The notes under the pieces: model-generated | Databases searched by the model: none | What the model saw: only the letters and a program-made list of their open reading frames with translations | Told to the model about the DNA's origin: nothing | From: CBDAQA01 sp965247815 | GTDB taxonomy: Bacteria > Planctomycetota > Phycisphaerae > Tepidisphaerales > Tepidisphaeraceae | Length of the DNA: 64,000 bases | Direction of reading: 5' to 3' | Assembly: GCA_965247815.1 (NCBI GenBank) | Contig: CBDFHW010000025.1 | Span: forward strand, 124,001 to 188,000 | Shown: piece by piece, positions 27,890 to 37,119 of the stretch | Position numbering within the stretch: the stretch's first letter is position 1 | How the letters are laid out: every line of letters starts with the position of its first letter | Position numbers and translations under genes: made by a program

Positions 27890-28370
27890 CAACGGCCCAA
27901 TATACGTTTAGGAAACACGAACTGCGGCAGATTGGCCTCGGGCGTTTCTCTCACCAGACGCCGCGTTGATCGGAGTTTAGAACATCGCGAGCAGACGCTT
28001 AACTAGTTCAAATCCAGTGCGTAACTCAATCCGAGTGACCTGTCGTTGGCAGATTCGGACCGAAGTCTCTTTGACACCAAATGTTAAACGAGCTTGTCGG
28101 TTATCCGCTGACCTTGGCTCCGGATCCGGAGAGTTCTGCGGCAGGTGAGTTTCAATTCACAATATCAAATTTTTCACCGGTCTACGTCAGGAGCTACGTG
28201 CTTTGACTTCGGAGAATTACGTCGATTCGTGCAGGTGGTGTACCACCGCGGCCGGCACCACGAGATGTGGGAAAACCATCAGAATTGGCAAGTTAAAGTA
28301 AGCAGATTGGCGACCCAATTTCGACCTCGTTGCGGCCTTTCGGCGGTTCCATATGCAACATCCAAACCGA
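27890..28370. other. Gene-free AT-richer interval
   Basis: No credible gene. An 80-codon frame at 28145-28387 lacks a ribosome site and shows no recognisable domain. GC content falls relative to the neighbouring genes, consistent with old inserted DNA. Confidence 0.5.
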
Positions 28371-28610
28371 TTGTAAAAGTGATGTAAATAACTATTATAT
28401 ATGTGCTTATGTGCATTCGATTATTTGGACTCAAGATCAAAGCTACGATTGACACGTTTTCTATATCCAGTTATAGTTCGAGACGTCGCAGAGAGGCTTA
28501 AAATCGATCACCGAGGAGTCTCTGCGAGCTCTCAGGACAAGTTAAGCGGCTTTCGAGCCGTGGCGCACTTCCGGAGGTGGTAGGAGCCACCCCTCCGGAA
28601 GTTCTTTTTT
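28371..28610 (+). ncRNA. Candidate small structured RNA with own promoter and terminator
   Basis: A -35 TTGTAA (28371-28376), 16-base spacer and -10 TATTAT (28393-28398) would start RNA near 28405. Downstream come a 7-bp helix GCAGAGA/TCTCTGC (28488-28494 with 28519-28525), a UUCG-capped hairpin CGGCT-TTCG-AGCCG (28547-28560) and the terminator at 28567. The frame 28401-28583 inside it looks non-coding. It could also be a leader of the sigma gene, but the terminator argues for an independent transcript. No known family recognised. Confidence 0.45.
28567..28610 (+). terminator. Strong rho-independent terminator
   Basis: ACTTCCGGAGG (28567-28577) pairs exactly with CCTCCGGAAGT (28592-28602), with TGG/CCA extending the stem inward, followed by CTTTTTT. 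It lies 109 bases before the sigma factor ATG. Confidence 0.85.
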
Positions 28611-28718
28611 GCGCTTCACCTTATTTTCCCTTGCCCACATTTGGGGCGCAGTTTCACTGACCAATCTGTCTACAACTATTGTCTTGACCGCATTACAGTC
28701 GGGACTGATAATTAGGCG

Positions 28719-30341
28719 ATGGCGAAATTCAGGCTCGACGTCATCGCCGATCTCGCACGCCAGCTAACATTCACCCCGCTTTCAACCCGATTCGGTCAGA
28801 CTACCGCCGCCGAAAAGCTGCTCCACGATCTTGATCCGCACACCGCCTATCCGCTGGACTACATCATCTACCGCATTACCGGCTACCAGCCGAAGGTCAC
28901 CGCGGAGCAAGATCTTCTGACCGGGCTGGCACTTCAACACGACCTCGGGCTGCTGATCGAACTCGTGAGCGACACGCTCAAGCTCGAGGCGGCTGCCATG
29001 AGCGAGCCGATTCTGTCGATCGGCGACGTAACCCTGCGTTTCGAGGTCACGAGTAAAACGATTCAGCGGTGGCGTCGCAAAGGCCTGCCCGCGAGGCGGT
29101 TCGTCTTCCCGGACGGAAAGCGCCGCGTCGGTTTCTTTCTGTCGAGCGTCGAGACGTACATCGCCCGTCACGGCGAGCAGCAAACAACGCTCTGCTCGGC
29201 GGTCGAAGATCTAGAACAAGCCGCGATCGTCCGCAACGCGCGACGACTGTCTGCGGATTGCGCCTGCAACATCGACGAGATTTGTCTGCGCGTCGGGAAG
29301 AAGTTTCGTCGCTCGACGCTGACGATCCTGCACACCCTTCGTAAGCACGACGCCGAGCATCCGGCGGATCAGATTTTAACCGCGGCGGCGGGGGCGTTAT
29401 CCGGTGAACAGCGGTTGCGTGTCGTTCGGCTATTCGGGAGGGGTTTGTCGTGTCGCAAAATCAGCCGGCGGTTGCACCAGCCGCGTTCCGTCGTTTACCG
29501 CGCGATCCTGCACGACCGGGTCGCGCAATTGAACCGGCGGAAGGTTCGATACATTGAAGATCCACTTTACGGCGACCCCGACGCCGCGCTGCGTATCAAT
29601 GAAATCGTCGCGCAGGAGGAACTGCCCGCATCACCGCTCGCCGGCGAGTTCCGCACCCCCCGGGATCTCCCCGCTTATCTGGCGGATCTTTACCGAGTCC
29701 CTCTGCTTACGCCCGCACGGGAACGGGCCCTGTTTCTAAAATTCAATTTCCACAAATGCCAGTTCGTGACCTCTCGGCGACGCCTCGAGCCGCAGTTCGC
29801 CCGCGTACGGGACCTCGAACATCTTGAAAAACACCTGCAGCAAGCGACGGCGACCAAGAACGATATTCTCCGAGCCAACCTGCGGCTCGTGGTAAGCGTT
29901 GCGCGGCGGCACGTGAGGCCCGGTGTGACACTAATGGAGCTGATCAGCGAAGGAAATATCACGCTGATGCGTGCCGTCGAAGGGTTCGATGTCCACAAAG
30001 GAAATCGTTTCAGCACGTACGCCACGCTGGCGTTAATGAAGGGGTTCGCCCAGTCGGTGCCGGCAATGCTGGACCACCGCAGGTTACGGTGCGACGTCGA
30101 ATTGCTGACGAATCTGCCGGACGCGCGGCAGAGCCAGACGTTGTCCCGCCAGTGCGACGAGGAACACCTTCAACAATTATTGTCGCGTCTGGACGACCGT
30201 GAACGGTCGGTGCTGCTCGCGCACTACGGCCTCGGGACCGCGGCGGCGTCTTCGTACGAGCAACTCGCTGAACAATTCGGATTGACCAAGCAGCGGGTAA
30301 GGCAAATCGAAAAGGTCGCGCTGGCGAAACTCCGCGCCTGA
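28719..30341 (+). CDS. Sigma-70 family RNA polymerase sigma factor with long N-terminal extension
   Basis: 540 residues. The C-terminal ~210 hold sigma region 2 (ILRANLRLVVSVARRHV, LMELISEGNITLMRAVEGFD, RFSTYATLALMKGFAQSV) and region 4 (EQLAEQFGLTKQRVRQIEKVALAKLR). The N-terminal ~330 include a MerR/excisionase-like helix-turn-helix (DVTLRFEVTSKTIQRWRRKGLPARRFVFPDGKRR) and another HTH near residue 230 (GLSCRKISRRLHQPRSVVYRAI). Long forms like this occur in Planctomycetota. Target promoters are unknown. Confidence 0.88.
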   Translation: MAKFRLDVIADLARQLTFTPLSTRFGQTTAAEKLLHDLDPHTAYPLDYIIYRITGYQPKVTAEQDLLTGLALQHDLGLLIELVSDTLKLEAAAMSEPILSIGDVTLRFEVTSKTIQRWRRKGLPARRFVFPDGKRRVGFFLSSVETYIARHGEQQTTLCSAVEDLEQAAIVRNARRLSADCACNIDEICLRVGKKFRRSTLTILHTLRKHDAEHPADQILTAAAGALSGEQRLRVVRLFGRGLSCRKISRRLHQPRSVVYRAILHDRVAQLNRRKVRYIEDPLYGDPDAALRINEIVAQEELPASPLAGEFRTPRDLPAYLADLYRVPLLTPARERALFLKFNFHKCQFVTSRRRLEPQFARVRDLEHLEKHLQQATATKNDILRANLRLVVSVARRHVRPGVTLMELISEGNITLMRAVEGFDVHKGNRFSTYATLALMKGFAQSVPAMLDHRRLRCDVELLTNLPDARQSQTLSRQCDEEHLQQLLSRLDDRERSVLLAHYGLGTAAASSYEQLAEQFGLTKQRVRQIEKVALAKLRA

Positions 30342-30741
30342 CGGATGCCTTAGCGTCGCCGGCTGTCTTTCGCCTCTAGGAATCGCAAAAAATTTCCGAT
30401 CGTAGCGCCATAAAGAATGATGCCGGTCTCGCGCCGGTGCTGGTCCAGTTGCGATCTTCGGCTTAGCGATTATGAGTGTTCCCCACGGCTAAGCACGAAA
30501 TGAATGCGGCTTAAAAATCAACGACCAATATCGTCGGCCGGGTACGGCCGTATGAATCAACATTGCAACTGAAATAAGCCCATTTCGTTCCAAAATACAG
30601 ACGGGCTCGCCCGTGCCACTGCGGCGGCGTTTTCTCGAAGGGCGACACGCAGCAAGTCAGAAAACAAAACATCTTCGTCAGGAAATAGTTCCCGACGAAG
30701 ACGCTTTGACATCTCGGACGATCGAGCTAATCGGCGTTAGT
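30342..30741. other. Gene-free interval of about 400 bases
   Basis: I see no gene, tRNA or clear terminator. No frame with a ribosome site. It is the space between the sigma factor and the reverse-strand Gly-rich gene. Confidence 0.5.
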
Positions 30742-31320
30742 TCACGGCTCGGCGCCCTGATTCAAACTGCCGGTCGCCTCATCCATGGTGATTTCGCCTT
30801 CGGCTCCGGGCACGTCGCCTTTGGCGGATTTCACCGAGCCGGCCGCATCGGGGTTAATCGTGCTCGCGTCACTCCCGCTGTGGTCCACAGTGTCACCTTT
30901 GAAGCGGGGCGACGCTCCGTGCGTGCCCGGACGCAGGTTCCCTTTTCCAGCCGCGTGATCGCCGCCGGCAAACGTGTCTGACGGGTCGCCCGCATCGTCG
31001 GGGCCGTCTGTGTGCCCCTTGACCGGCTTAGCCGCAAGCCCGCCGTGAGCCCCGAAGCCTATGAAGTCGGTATCAAGATCGCCGCCGCTGTCGTGCCCCG
31101 GTTCACCGCCGGCACTACCAACACCGGTGGTGCGGTTGCCGCCGGCGCCGGTGTTCCCCGGTGCACTGCCCGCGGGACGACCTTCGATATCGCCTTCACG
31201 CTCGCGCACTACATCGTTCCTGGCGGGCGTGCCGAAATCGCCTTTGCCGCCGAACTGATGAATCGCCTTTACACTGGATCCGACCTTCTCGTTTGCGTTT
31301 TCATTATTCGAAGATGCCAT
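30742..31320 (-). CDS. Gly/Asp-rich hydrophilic hypothetical protein
   Basis: 192 residues, very rich in Gly, Ala and Asp, no membrane segment, hydrophobic core almost absent, so probably disordered. An AAAGGA site stands before the ATG. No domain recognised; composition resembles stress-related hydrophilins, an inference only. Confidence 0.55.
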   Translation of the reverse strand: MASSNNENANEKVGSSVKAIHQFGGKGDFGTPARNDVVREREGDIEGRPAGSAPGNTGAGGNRTTGVGSAGGEPGHDSGGDLDTDFIGFGAHGGLAAKPVKGHTDGPDDAGDPSDTFAGGDHAAGKGNLRPGTHGASPRFKGDTVDHSGSDASTINPDAAGSVKSAKGDVPGAEGEITMDEATGSLNQGAEP

Positions 31321-31591
31321 CGTGGTCCTTTCAAAAAGATATCATGGTCGAGCAATCCACGAACCATTCTGCGCGGATTACTGCGAATCCAGATTTTGCC
31401 GCCTCGAGTACGGGGATTTAAAGGGACCGCTGCACGAGCCGCATCTGCCCAATCGGTGACATTTCCTACTTTTTGGCGCCAGAAGCTGATTTAGCAATCG
31501 GTCGGACGGCGTGGATGGCAGGAAGGGAAAGGACGAGTTGAACCCCGGCATTTTTCGCAATGAAAAATGTGAATGGTCGGCGCGAGGGCGG

Positions 31592-31999
31592 TTAGTTTGG
31601 TAGGCCGCTGAGCATGCTGAGCAGCGTATCAAGATTGAACGGTTTCGGCAGAAATCGGACAGTCTGTCCCCGGAGTGCGCCGGCTTCGTATTCGCCGCTG
31701 ATCGCGATGATCCGAGCGGGTCGTCGTGAGTCTGGTAGCTTTTGCGCCTGCTGGACGAGTTCGAAGCCGTCCATTACCGGCATCTGCAGGTCGGTCAGCA
31801 GGACGTCGAATTTCTGGCTCAGCAAATACCCGAGCCCTTCTTCTCCGTCGCGAGCGGCAACGACGTCCGCCCCCGTCTGGCGAATCAGTTTGGTCATTGC
31901 CATCCGCGTCGGAGCGTGATCTTCAACAACCAGCACGCGGAGCGTTTTTCCGAGGTCAATCGAAGACGCCTTCTCGGTCACAACGGCGAGCCAAAACAT
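31592..31999 (-). CDS. Single-domain response regulator
   Basis: CheY-like receiver: LRVLVVEDHAPTRMAM with acidic pocket, phospho-acceptor Asp in LLTDLQMPVMDGFEL, conserved Ser in IIAISG and Lys in RFLPKPFN. No output domain, about 135 residues with an 18-residue N-terminal extension. GAGGGA precedes the ATG. No kinase gene nearby, so its partner is encoded elsewhere. Confidence 0.88.
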   Translation of the reverse strand: MFWLAVVTEKASSIDLGKTLRVLVVEDHAPTRMAMTKLIRQTGADVVAARDGEEGLGYLLSQKFDVLLTDLQMPVMDGFELVQQAQKLPDSRRPARIIAISGEYEAGALRGQTVRFLPKPFNLDTLLSMLSGLPN

Positions 32000-32132
32000 T
32001 GTATTTCCCTCGACAAACTACCCGCCGCACGTCGCAACTGCCTGAGCCCCGGATGCGTCTGCATACGGCGAAAACCTATTAGATCAATTCAATCCAAATG
32101 ACGCCAGATATGATTAATTTACATTTTTCTGG

Positions 32133-32915
32133 CTAGTAAACCGCTGAAACCTTGCGACTCCAATCTCCGTCGGCGCCGAGGACCTCGCTCGGCTTGAAAA
32201 GCGATTTATATTCCATCTTCGCGCAGCCCTGAACCCAGAACCCGAGATAGTAATAAGGAATGTGCCGTTCGCGGGCCCAGGCTATCTCGTAGAGCGCGCC
32301 GAACGTTCCAAGGCTCCGCTGCGCCGGGTCGGGATCGAAGTAAAAATAAACGCTGCTGAATGATTTCGCGCAGACGTCGGCCAGACCCACTGCGAGAAGC
32401 TTTCCTTCCCGGCTCCGATAGCAGAATTCCAGGCTGTCGACCGGAGACTCATACAAAAATGATTCGAACGCCTTGCGTGCTCTTACCGGATCGGCCGACG
32501 CCTTGTCGTGCCAGTGTGTCTGATACCGTTGGTACAACTCGAACTTTTCGTCGGTGCAGGTCGGCAATCCGACCGTCACTCGAAGGTCGGCGTTTCGGCG
32601 CAGCGTCCGACGTTGCGTCTTTCCCGGGACGAAACGATCGACCGGCACGCGGATCGGCACGCACGCGCGGCACGCTTCGCAGACCGGTTGGTACACGACC
32701 GTTCCGCTGCGGCGGAAACCGGCGTCCATGAACTCTTGATACATCGCCCCCGGCAATCGGTTCGTGCGAAAGGCGCGGATCGTTTCCTGCCGGCCCGGCA
32801 GGTACGGGCAGGGCGTCTGGGGCAGGACTGTCAGGGGAACATCGACCGGCGGTTCGAGCGGCGTCGGCAACGCCGCCGAACCGACGGGCTCGGATGTAGA
32901 ACCGTCGTCATTCAC
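32133..32915 (-). CDS. bpt: Aspartate/glutamate leucyltransferase (Bpt type)
   Basis: Transfers leucine from Leu-tRNA to N-terminal Asp or Glu, marking proteins for ClpS-ClpAP. Conserved CPYLPGRQETIRAF, CEACRACVPIRVPVDRF (Cys cluster), and YYYLGFWVQGCAKMEYKSLFKPSEVL are visible. The GTG at 32915 with GGGAGG in front is preferred; the longer ATG frame to 33002 would run into glyA. About 260 residues, family length. Confidence 0.88.
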   Translation of the reverse strand: MNDDGSTSEPVGSAALPTPLEPPVDVPLTVLPQTPCPYLPGRQETIRAFRTNRLPGAMYQEFMDAGFRRSGTVVYQPVCEACRACVPIRVPVDRFVPGKTQRRTLRRNADLRVTVGLPTCTDEKFELYQRYQTHWHDKASADPVRARKAFESFLYESPVDSLEFCYRSREGKLLAVGLADVCAKSFSSVYFYFDPDPAQRSLGTFGALYEIAWARERHIPYYYLGFWVQGCAKMEYKSLFKPSEVLGADGDWSRKVSAVY

Positions 32916-32964
32916 GCCGCGCCTCCCGCGCCGTTCTGTGCCCGTGGTGATCGCAACGTTCAGA

Positions 32965-34221
32965 TCAGTGTGGCATGGGGAACCGACCGCAAAACGCCGC
33001 AACTTCTTCGCGTACGACGTGCAACGCCGCTTCGTCGTCCTTACCGATCAGCGCCCGGTCAATGAACGATGCGACGTTGGTCATGTCGGTCTCGAGCAAC
33101 CCGCGGGTGGTCAGTGCTGGAGTTCCCAGCCGGATGCCGCTGGTGAACTTCGCCGGACGCGGGTCTTTCGGGATTCCGTTGAAGTTCACGATGATTCCCG
33201 CTTTCTCCAGCGCGACCGCTGCTTCTGCGCCGGTGAACGCTTCGTTGCGGGCCCGCAGATCCACCAGCATCAGGTGGTTGTCCGTTCCACCGCTGACGAT
33301 CCGGTACCCGAGCTGGATCAAGGCCGTCGACAACGCGCGCGCGTTCTTCACCACTTGCTGCGAATAAACTTTGAATTCCGGCTTTAGGTCTTCACCGAAC
33401 GCCACCGCCTTGGCGGCGATCACGTGCATCAACGGCCCGCCCTGCATGCCGGGGAAAACCGCTTTGTCGATCTTGGTCGCGAGTTCCTCGTCATTGGTCA
33501 GGATCATCCCGCCACGGGGGCCTCGTAATGTCTTGTGCGTTGTCGTCGTCACAATGTGTGCGTGCGGGAAAGGCGACGGGTGCGCGCCGCCGGCAATCAA
33601 GCCGGCGATGTGGGCGACGTCGGCCATCAGCAACGCCCCGACCTCGTCGGCGATCTCCCGGAATCGCTTGAAGTCGATTGTACGCGGGTACGCCGAATAC
33701 CCGCAGAGGATCATCTTCGGCTTGTTCTCGACGCACACCTTATGGACCGCGTCGTAATCAATCCGCTCGAAATCCGGGCGCGATGAGTCGTAAACCAGCG
33801 GGTAGTGAACCGGGTTAAACCACTTGCCGCTCATGTTGACCTTGCGGCCATGGGACAAATGTCCGCCGTCGGCCAGCACCAGGCTTGCGAACGTGTCGCC
33901 CGGGTTGAGAAGGGCAAGGAAAACTGCCCCGTTTGCCTGTGCGCCGCTGTGCGGTTGCACGTTGGCGTACTTGCACCCGAACAACTGCTTGGCCCGGTCG
34001 CGGGCGAGGTTTTCGATCTCGTCGTAGAACCCGCACCCCTGGTAATACCGGGCACCGGGGTACCCTTCGGCGTATTTGTTCGTCAGGACCGACCCCATCG
34101 CTTCCATCACCGCGGGCGAGACATGGTTTTCACTGGCGATCAGTTCGAGCGTCGTCGCCTGCCGGCGGGTCTCTTTCTGAATCAAATCAAAGATCGGGGC
34201 GTCGGTTTGTTGGAGGTTCAT
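32965..34221 (-). CDS. glyA: Serine hydroxymethyltransferase
   Basis: PLP enzyme interconverting serine and glycine with transfer of a one-carbon unit to tetrahydrofolate. ELIASENHVSPAVMEAMGS, KYAEGYPGARYYQGC, the PLP Lys in VTTTTHKTLRGPRGGMIL and the TDNHLMLVDLR stretch are all present. 418 residues, normal. It starts the pair glyA-bpt on the reverse strand. Confidence 0.96.
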   Translation of the reverse strand: MNLQQTDAPIFDLIQKETRRQATTLELIASENHVSPAVMEAMGSVLTNKYAEGYPGARYYQGCGFYDEIENLARDRAKQLFGCKYANVQPHSGAQANGAVFLALLNPGDTFASLVLADGGHLSHGRKVNMSGKWFNPVHYPLVYDSSRPDFERIDYDAVHKVCVENKPKMILCGYSAYPRTIDFKRFREIADEVGALLMADVAHIAGLIAGGAHPSPFPHAHIVTTTTHKTLRGPRGGMILTNDEELATKIDKAVFPGMQGGPLMHVIAAKAVAFGEDLKPEFKVYSQQVVKNARALSTALIQLGYRIVSGGTDNHLMLVDLRARNEAFTGAEAAVALEKAGIIVNFNGIPKDPRPAKFTSGIRLGTPALTTRGLLETDMTNVASFIDRALIGKDDEAALHVVREEVAAFCGRFPMPH

Positions 34222-34273
34222 ACGGAAATATTAGCAGCCCTTCAAACCTAGAACCACCCCGGCCGGGTCCTGT

Positions 34274-34666
34274 TCAAATGTCCTGACATTCCGACGTTCG
34301 GGAGAGAACTCGGCGGGGTAGCCCCTTGGCACGCCGCACGTTCGGTGAAACAACAGCCGAGGTGTGCGGATCTGCTTCGAGGTTGGAAAGATATCGATCC
34401 GGAGTCAGTTTAAGATGATCGTCCGGTATCAGGATGCCGGTGATCACCCCGCGGACCCCGTCGAGTTCGTAAGGGATTTCGAACCGCGTGTTATCATTCG
34501 GGTCGGGCTGACCGGCGAAGAGCCGGAGTTGGCCCGCGTAATCCACCGTCACCTTCGTTTTCCCGGGCTGATTATCAAGGGTTACCAATGATCGCCCAAC
34601 GGTCAGGATCAGGGCATGACCGCCCAGAACCTTCAGGTCGGCCGACGGTGTCGCCGGATCGATCAC
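34274..34666 (-). CDS. Small hypothetical protein
   Basis: A 130-residue frame from GTG 34666, without a clear ribosome site, following the membrane protein at 34704. Beta-rich, no signal or motif recognised. It contains IPYELDGVRGVITGILIPDDHLKLT, which looks like a real globular segment. The C-terminal 30 residues are low in conservation signals, so it may be a decayed gene. Confidence 0.35.
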   Translation of the reverse strand: MIDPATPSADLKVLGGHALILTVGRSLVTLDNQPGKTKVTVDYAGQLRLFAGQPDPNDNTRFEIPYELDGVRGVITGILIPDDHLKLTPDRYLSNLEADPHTSAVVSPNVRRAKGLPRRVLSRTSECQDI

Positions 34667-34703
34667 GACGCCGGAAAGAATGCGTTTGTAAATAAGCTGA
34701 TAG

Positions 34704-35321
34704 TTAGGTGACGTTGGTACTGTTACTGACAGACGGCGTTACATCCTGCACGGTTCGGACGTAGACAACGATCAGCCGAACTCCGACCACGTTTTTGCGC
34801 TGGTGCAGGAAGACAACCGTCGTGTCATTGTGGTGCAACAGCTGACCGCCCGAATATGGATCGTCGTCGTTGACGATCGTGGTCGGCATGTTCGCCGTAA
34901 ACGCCGGGTTGTCCACGCCGACGGGTTGCAGCCGCATTTCCGGCGGTCTGTTCGCGGTGGTCAACACGCAAATGAAATTGACCGGGCCGGCGGCCTGCAG
35001 CTTTTCGATCCCGTCCGGGTCTTCCGCATACAGTAGCGTCCCCGCCGGCGCGAGATAATCCATGCACTGCTTCTGCGCCGGGAGCAACGCGTGCCGGACG
35101 ACCGCTTTTGTCGCCTCTGACTTTCGATCCGCCTGCCGTCTTTGTAAGTCCGCCCACTGTTGCCGAACAAAAGGCGTCAACCCCGGCCCCAGCACGACAG
35201 CTCCGAGCAGCATTGTGTTGATCGATGTGAGAATGAGCAAAAGTCGGAACGACCGCCGAGTGACGCCCCCGCTCGGTGGTTCATAGGCGACGGGTGTCGG
35301 TCGGCCTTCATCAGGTAACAT
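34704..35321 (-). CDS. Single-pass membrane protein of unknown function
   Basis: About 205 residues: cytoplasmic N-terminus rich in Pro, a membrane helix (LLLILTSINTMLLGAVVLGPGL), then a charged coil (ADLQRRQADRKSEATK) and a globular periplasmic end. Its ATG overlaps the stop of the TPR-glycosyltransferase by eleven bases, so the two are co-expressed. No family recognised. Confidence 0.6.
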   Translation of the reverse strand: MLPDEGRPTPVAYEPPSGGVTRRSFRLLLILTSINTMLLGAVVLGPGLTPFVRQQWADLQRRQADRKSEATKAVVRHALLPAQKQCMDYLAPAGTLLYAEDPDGIEKLQAAGPVNFICVLTTANRPPEMRLQPVGVDNPAFTANMPTTIVNDDDPYSGGQLLHHNDTTVVFLHQRKNVVGVRLIVVYVRTVQDVTPSVSNSTNVT

Positions 35322-36567
35322 TTACATTCCCGGCTTCGATTTTTAGTCGATCAACGACTGCTTTGAGAACGCCGTCCCAGTCTCCGGGGAACCGTTGACG
35401 GAACAGCGTCACGCTCGGGTACCACGGGCTGTCGGATCGGTCGAGCAGCCAGCGCCAGTCGGGCATCTTCGCGACCAGCACCCAGACCGGTTTGCCAATC
35501 GCGCCGCAGAGATGCACGACGGCCGTGTCGACCGAAATCACCAGGTCCAGGTTTGCCACCAGCGCGGCCGTCTCCGAAAAATCGGTCAGCAAGGCAGTGT
35601 GATCGATCATCCCCGGCGGTCCCTCCGCTCGCTGCGCCGAGGACGGTCCTGTCTGCAGGCTGTAAAATTCCACGCCTTGAACCGCGTCCAGGACGGACAT
35701 CCGAGCCGCGGAAATAGACCGGTTCGCGTCGTTCGTATTCACAGGCGAACCGGCCCAGACGATGCCGACTCGAACCCGCCCGTCCCGGGGGCCGAGTCTG
35801 TCTCGCCAGAGCTCGATTTTTTCCCGAGTCGCTTGCAGGTATGGGATCTCACGCGGGATTGTTTCCAGCGTGGTCTGGAACAGCAGCGGCAGTGTCAGAA
35901 GCGAGGAGTGCACGTCGAACGGGGGCAGCGGACGTGTCGAATCGACGACGGCCTCGACGCCGGCGAAATTTGAAATCAGTGACCGCAGCGGGGGTTGAAT
36001 CAACAGCAGCACCCGGCCCCCTCGGTCGCGTACCATCGGCACATATCGAAGGAACTGAATTGTGTCCCCCAGGCCTTGCTCGGAATACAGGAGAATCGTC
36101 TTGTCGTTTAAGTCCCGGCCGTCCCAGTGGGGCTGCGAAAACGTCGGGCCCGGAGTCGCGAATTGCGACCCGTGCCGCCATTGATACTCGGCAAGCCCGT
36201 TCGACAAATCCCCCAGCAGCAACAGCGTGATGGCGTGGTTTGTATGTCCTTCGGCGTAATCGGGCTTGCAGGCGATGGCCCGGCCGTAGGCCTCGAGGGC
36301 GAGCGTCTGTCTCCCGGACTGTCCTAAAGCCAGCCCCAGATGGTACCAGGCCGCGTGATCACCCGGATTGATCGCCACAGTCCGTTGGAGCAACTCGACC
36401 GCGCGGTCGTACCGCCCGCTCCGCCCGCACACAATGCCGAGCACGTGCATCGCCATCGCGTTCCGGGGCTCGACCGCGAGAACTTGCAGCAGCACCCGCT
36501 CGGCGTCGGACATCTGTCCGTTTGCCACCAGCTGCGTCGAGGTTTCAATCGCCTGATCAATGGTCAT
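35311..36567 (-). CDS. TPR-domain protein with GT9-like glycosyltransferase C-terminus
   Basis: The first ~150 residues hold three to four tetratricopeptide repeats (AMHVLGIVCGRSGRYDRAVELLQRTVAINPGDHAAW and following). The rest has GLGDTIQFLRYVP and VRVGIVWAGSPVNTNDANRS, and LVISVDTAVVHLCGAIGKPVWVL, as in heptosyltransferase-like GT9 enzymes. Such fusions occur in several bacteria and are presumed to glycosylate proteins or act in envelope synthesis. 418 residues. Confidence 0.8.
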   Translation of the reverse strand: MTIDQAIETSTQLVANGQMSDAERVLLQVLAVEPRNAMAMHVLGIVCGRSGRYDRAVELLQRTVAINPGDHAAWYHLGLALGQSGRQTLALEAYGRAIACKPDYAEGHTNHAITLLLLGDLSNGLAEYQWRHGSQFATPGPTFSQPHWDGRDLNDKTILLYSEQGLGDTIQFLRYVPMVRDRGGRVLLLIQPPLRSLISNFAGVEAVVDSTRPLPPFDVHSSLLTLPLLFQTTLETIPREIPYLQATREKIELWRDRLGPRDGRVRVGIVWAGSPVNTNDANRSISAARMSVLDAVQGVEFYSLQTGPSSAQRAEGPPGMIDHTALLTDFSETAALVANLDLVISVDTAVVHLCGAIGKPVWVLVAKMPDWRWLLDRSDSPWYPSVTLFRQRFPGDWDGVLKAVVDRLKIEAGNVNVT

Positions 36568-36883
36568 GCGGCCCGATTATGTCGCGTCGGCCAGAGAGTT
36601 TGCAATCGGTCGGCCTGCCTGCCCGCACCCCGTACGGTGGAGAGCGATCGAGCCTTCACCCGCGAGACAGTCGACCACATCATGCCGCCAGCCTGTCAAT
36701 GCAAAAATATCAACTCGGCATCGTTTCCCCGGACCGACGCCGGAAATGTCTTAGAAGCAGACAGACAATGAAGTGAACGAACCGTACGCCATTGCCAGCT
36801 GTCACCGTTGCAGATAAGCTATATTCGTAAGTAATCCGGTCTTGGTCTTAACTGGTTCGGAGACGAGTACCAGCAAGTGTTCT
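36568..36883. other. Gene-free interval upstream of tRNA-Gly
   Basis: Nothing that I can support as a gene; small frames here are shadows. It holds the tRNA promoter, which I could not place with confidence. Confidence 0.45.
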
Positions 36884-36955
36884 GCGGGTGTAGCTCAATG
36901 GCAGAGCGCTAGCCTTCCAAGCTAGCTGTTGAGGGTTCGAGTCCCTTCACCCGCT
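36884..36955 (+). tRNA. tRNA-Gly (anticodon TCC)
   Basis: 7-bp acceptor GCGGGTG with CACCCGC, D-stem GCTC-GAGC, anticodon loop CTTCCAA (anticodon TCC) and T-arm GGGTTCGAGTCCC. Discriminator T; no CCA is encoded. Confidence 0.95.
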
Positions 36956-36962
36956 TGATGCA

Positions 36963-36988
36963 CCCCGTTCATTCGAGCGGGGTTTTTT
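36963..36988 (+). terminator. Rho-independent terminator after tRNA-Gly
   Basis: CCCCGTTC with GAGCGGGG (one mismatch), 4-base loop, then six T, 8 bases after the tRNA. Confidence 0.85.
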
Positions 36989-37119
36989 ATTGGTCGAACA
37001 GCGGATCTTTCGCCGCAGACCTACGATGCAAGCCTCCGTTTTTACCAGCTTGCGTCGGTCATGCGGCAAGGGCCCGAGCAGGGCGGCGGCCGTTTTTTTC
37101 CCTTCTTGAAAGGGTAAGC

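Noticed and set aside
28145..28387. Possible 80-codon gene
   Set aside because: No ribosome site, no motif; sits in a degraded intergenic region.
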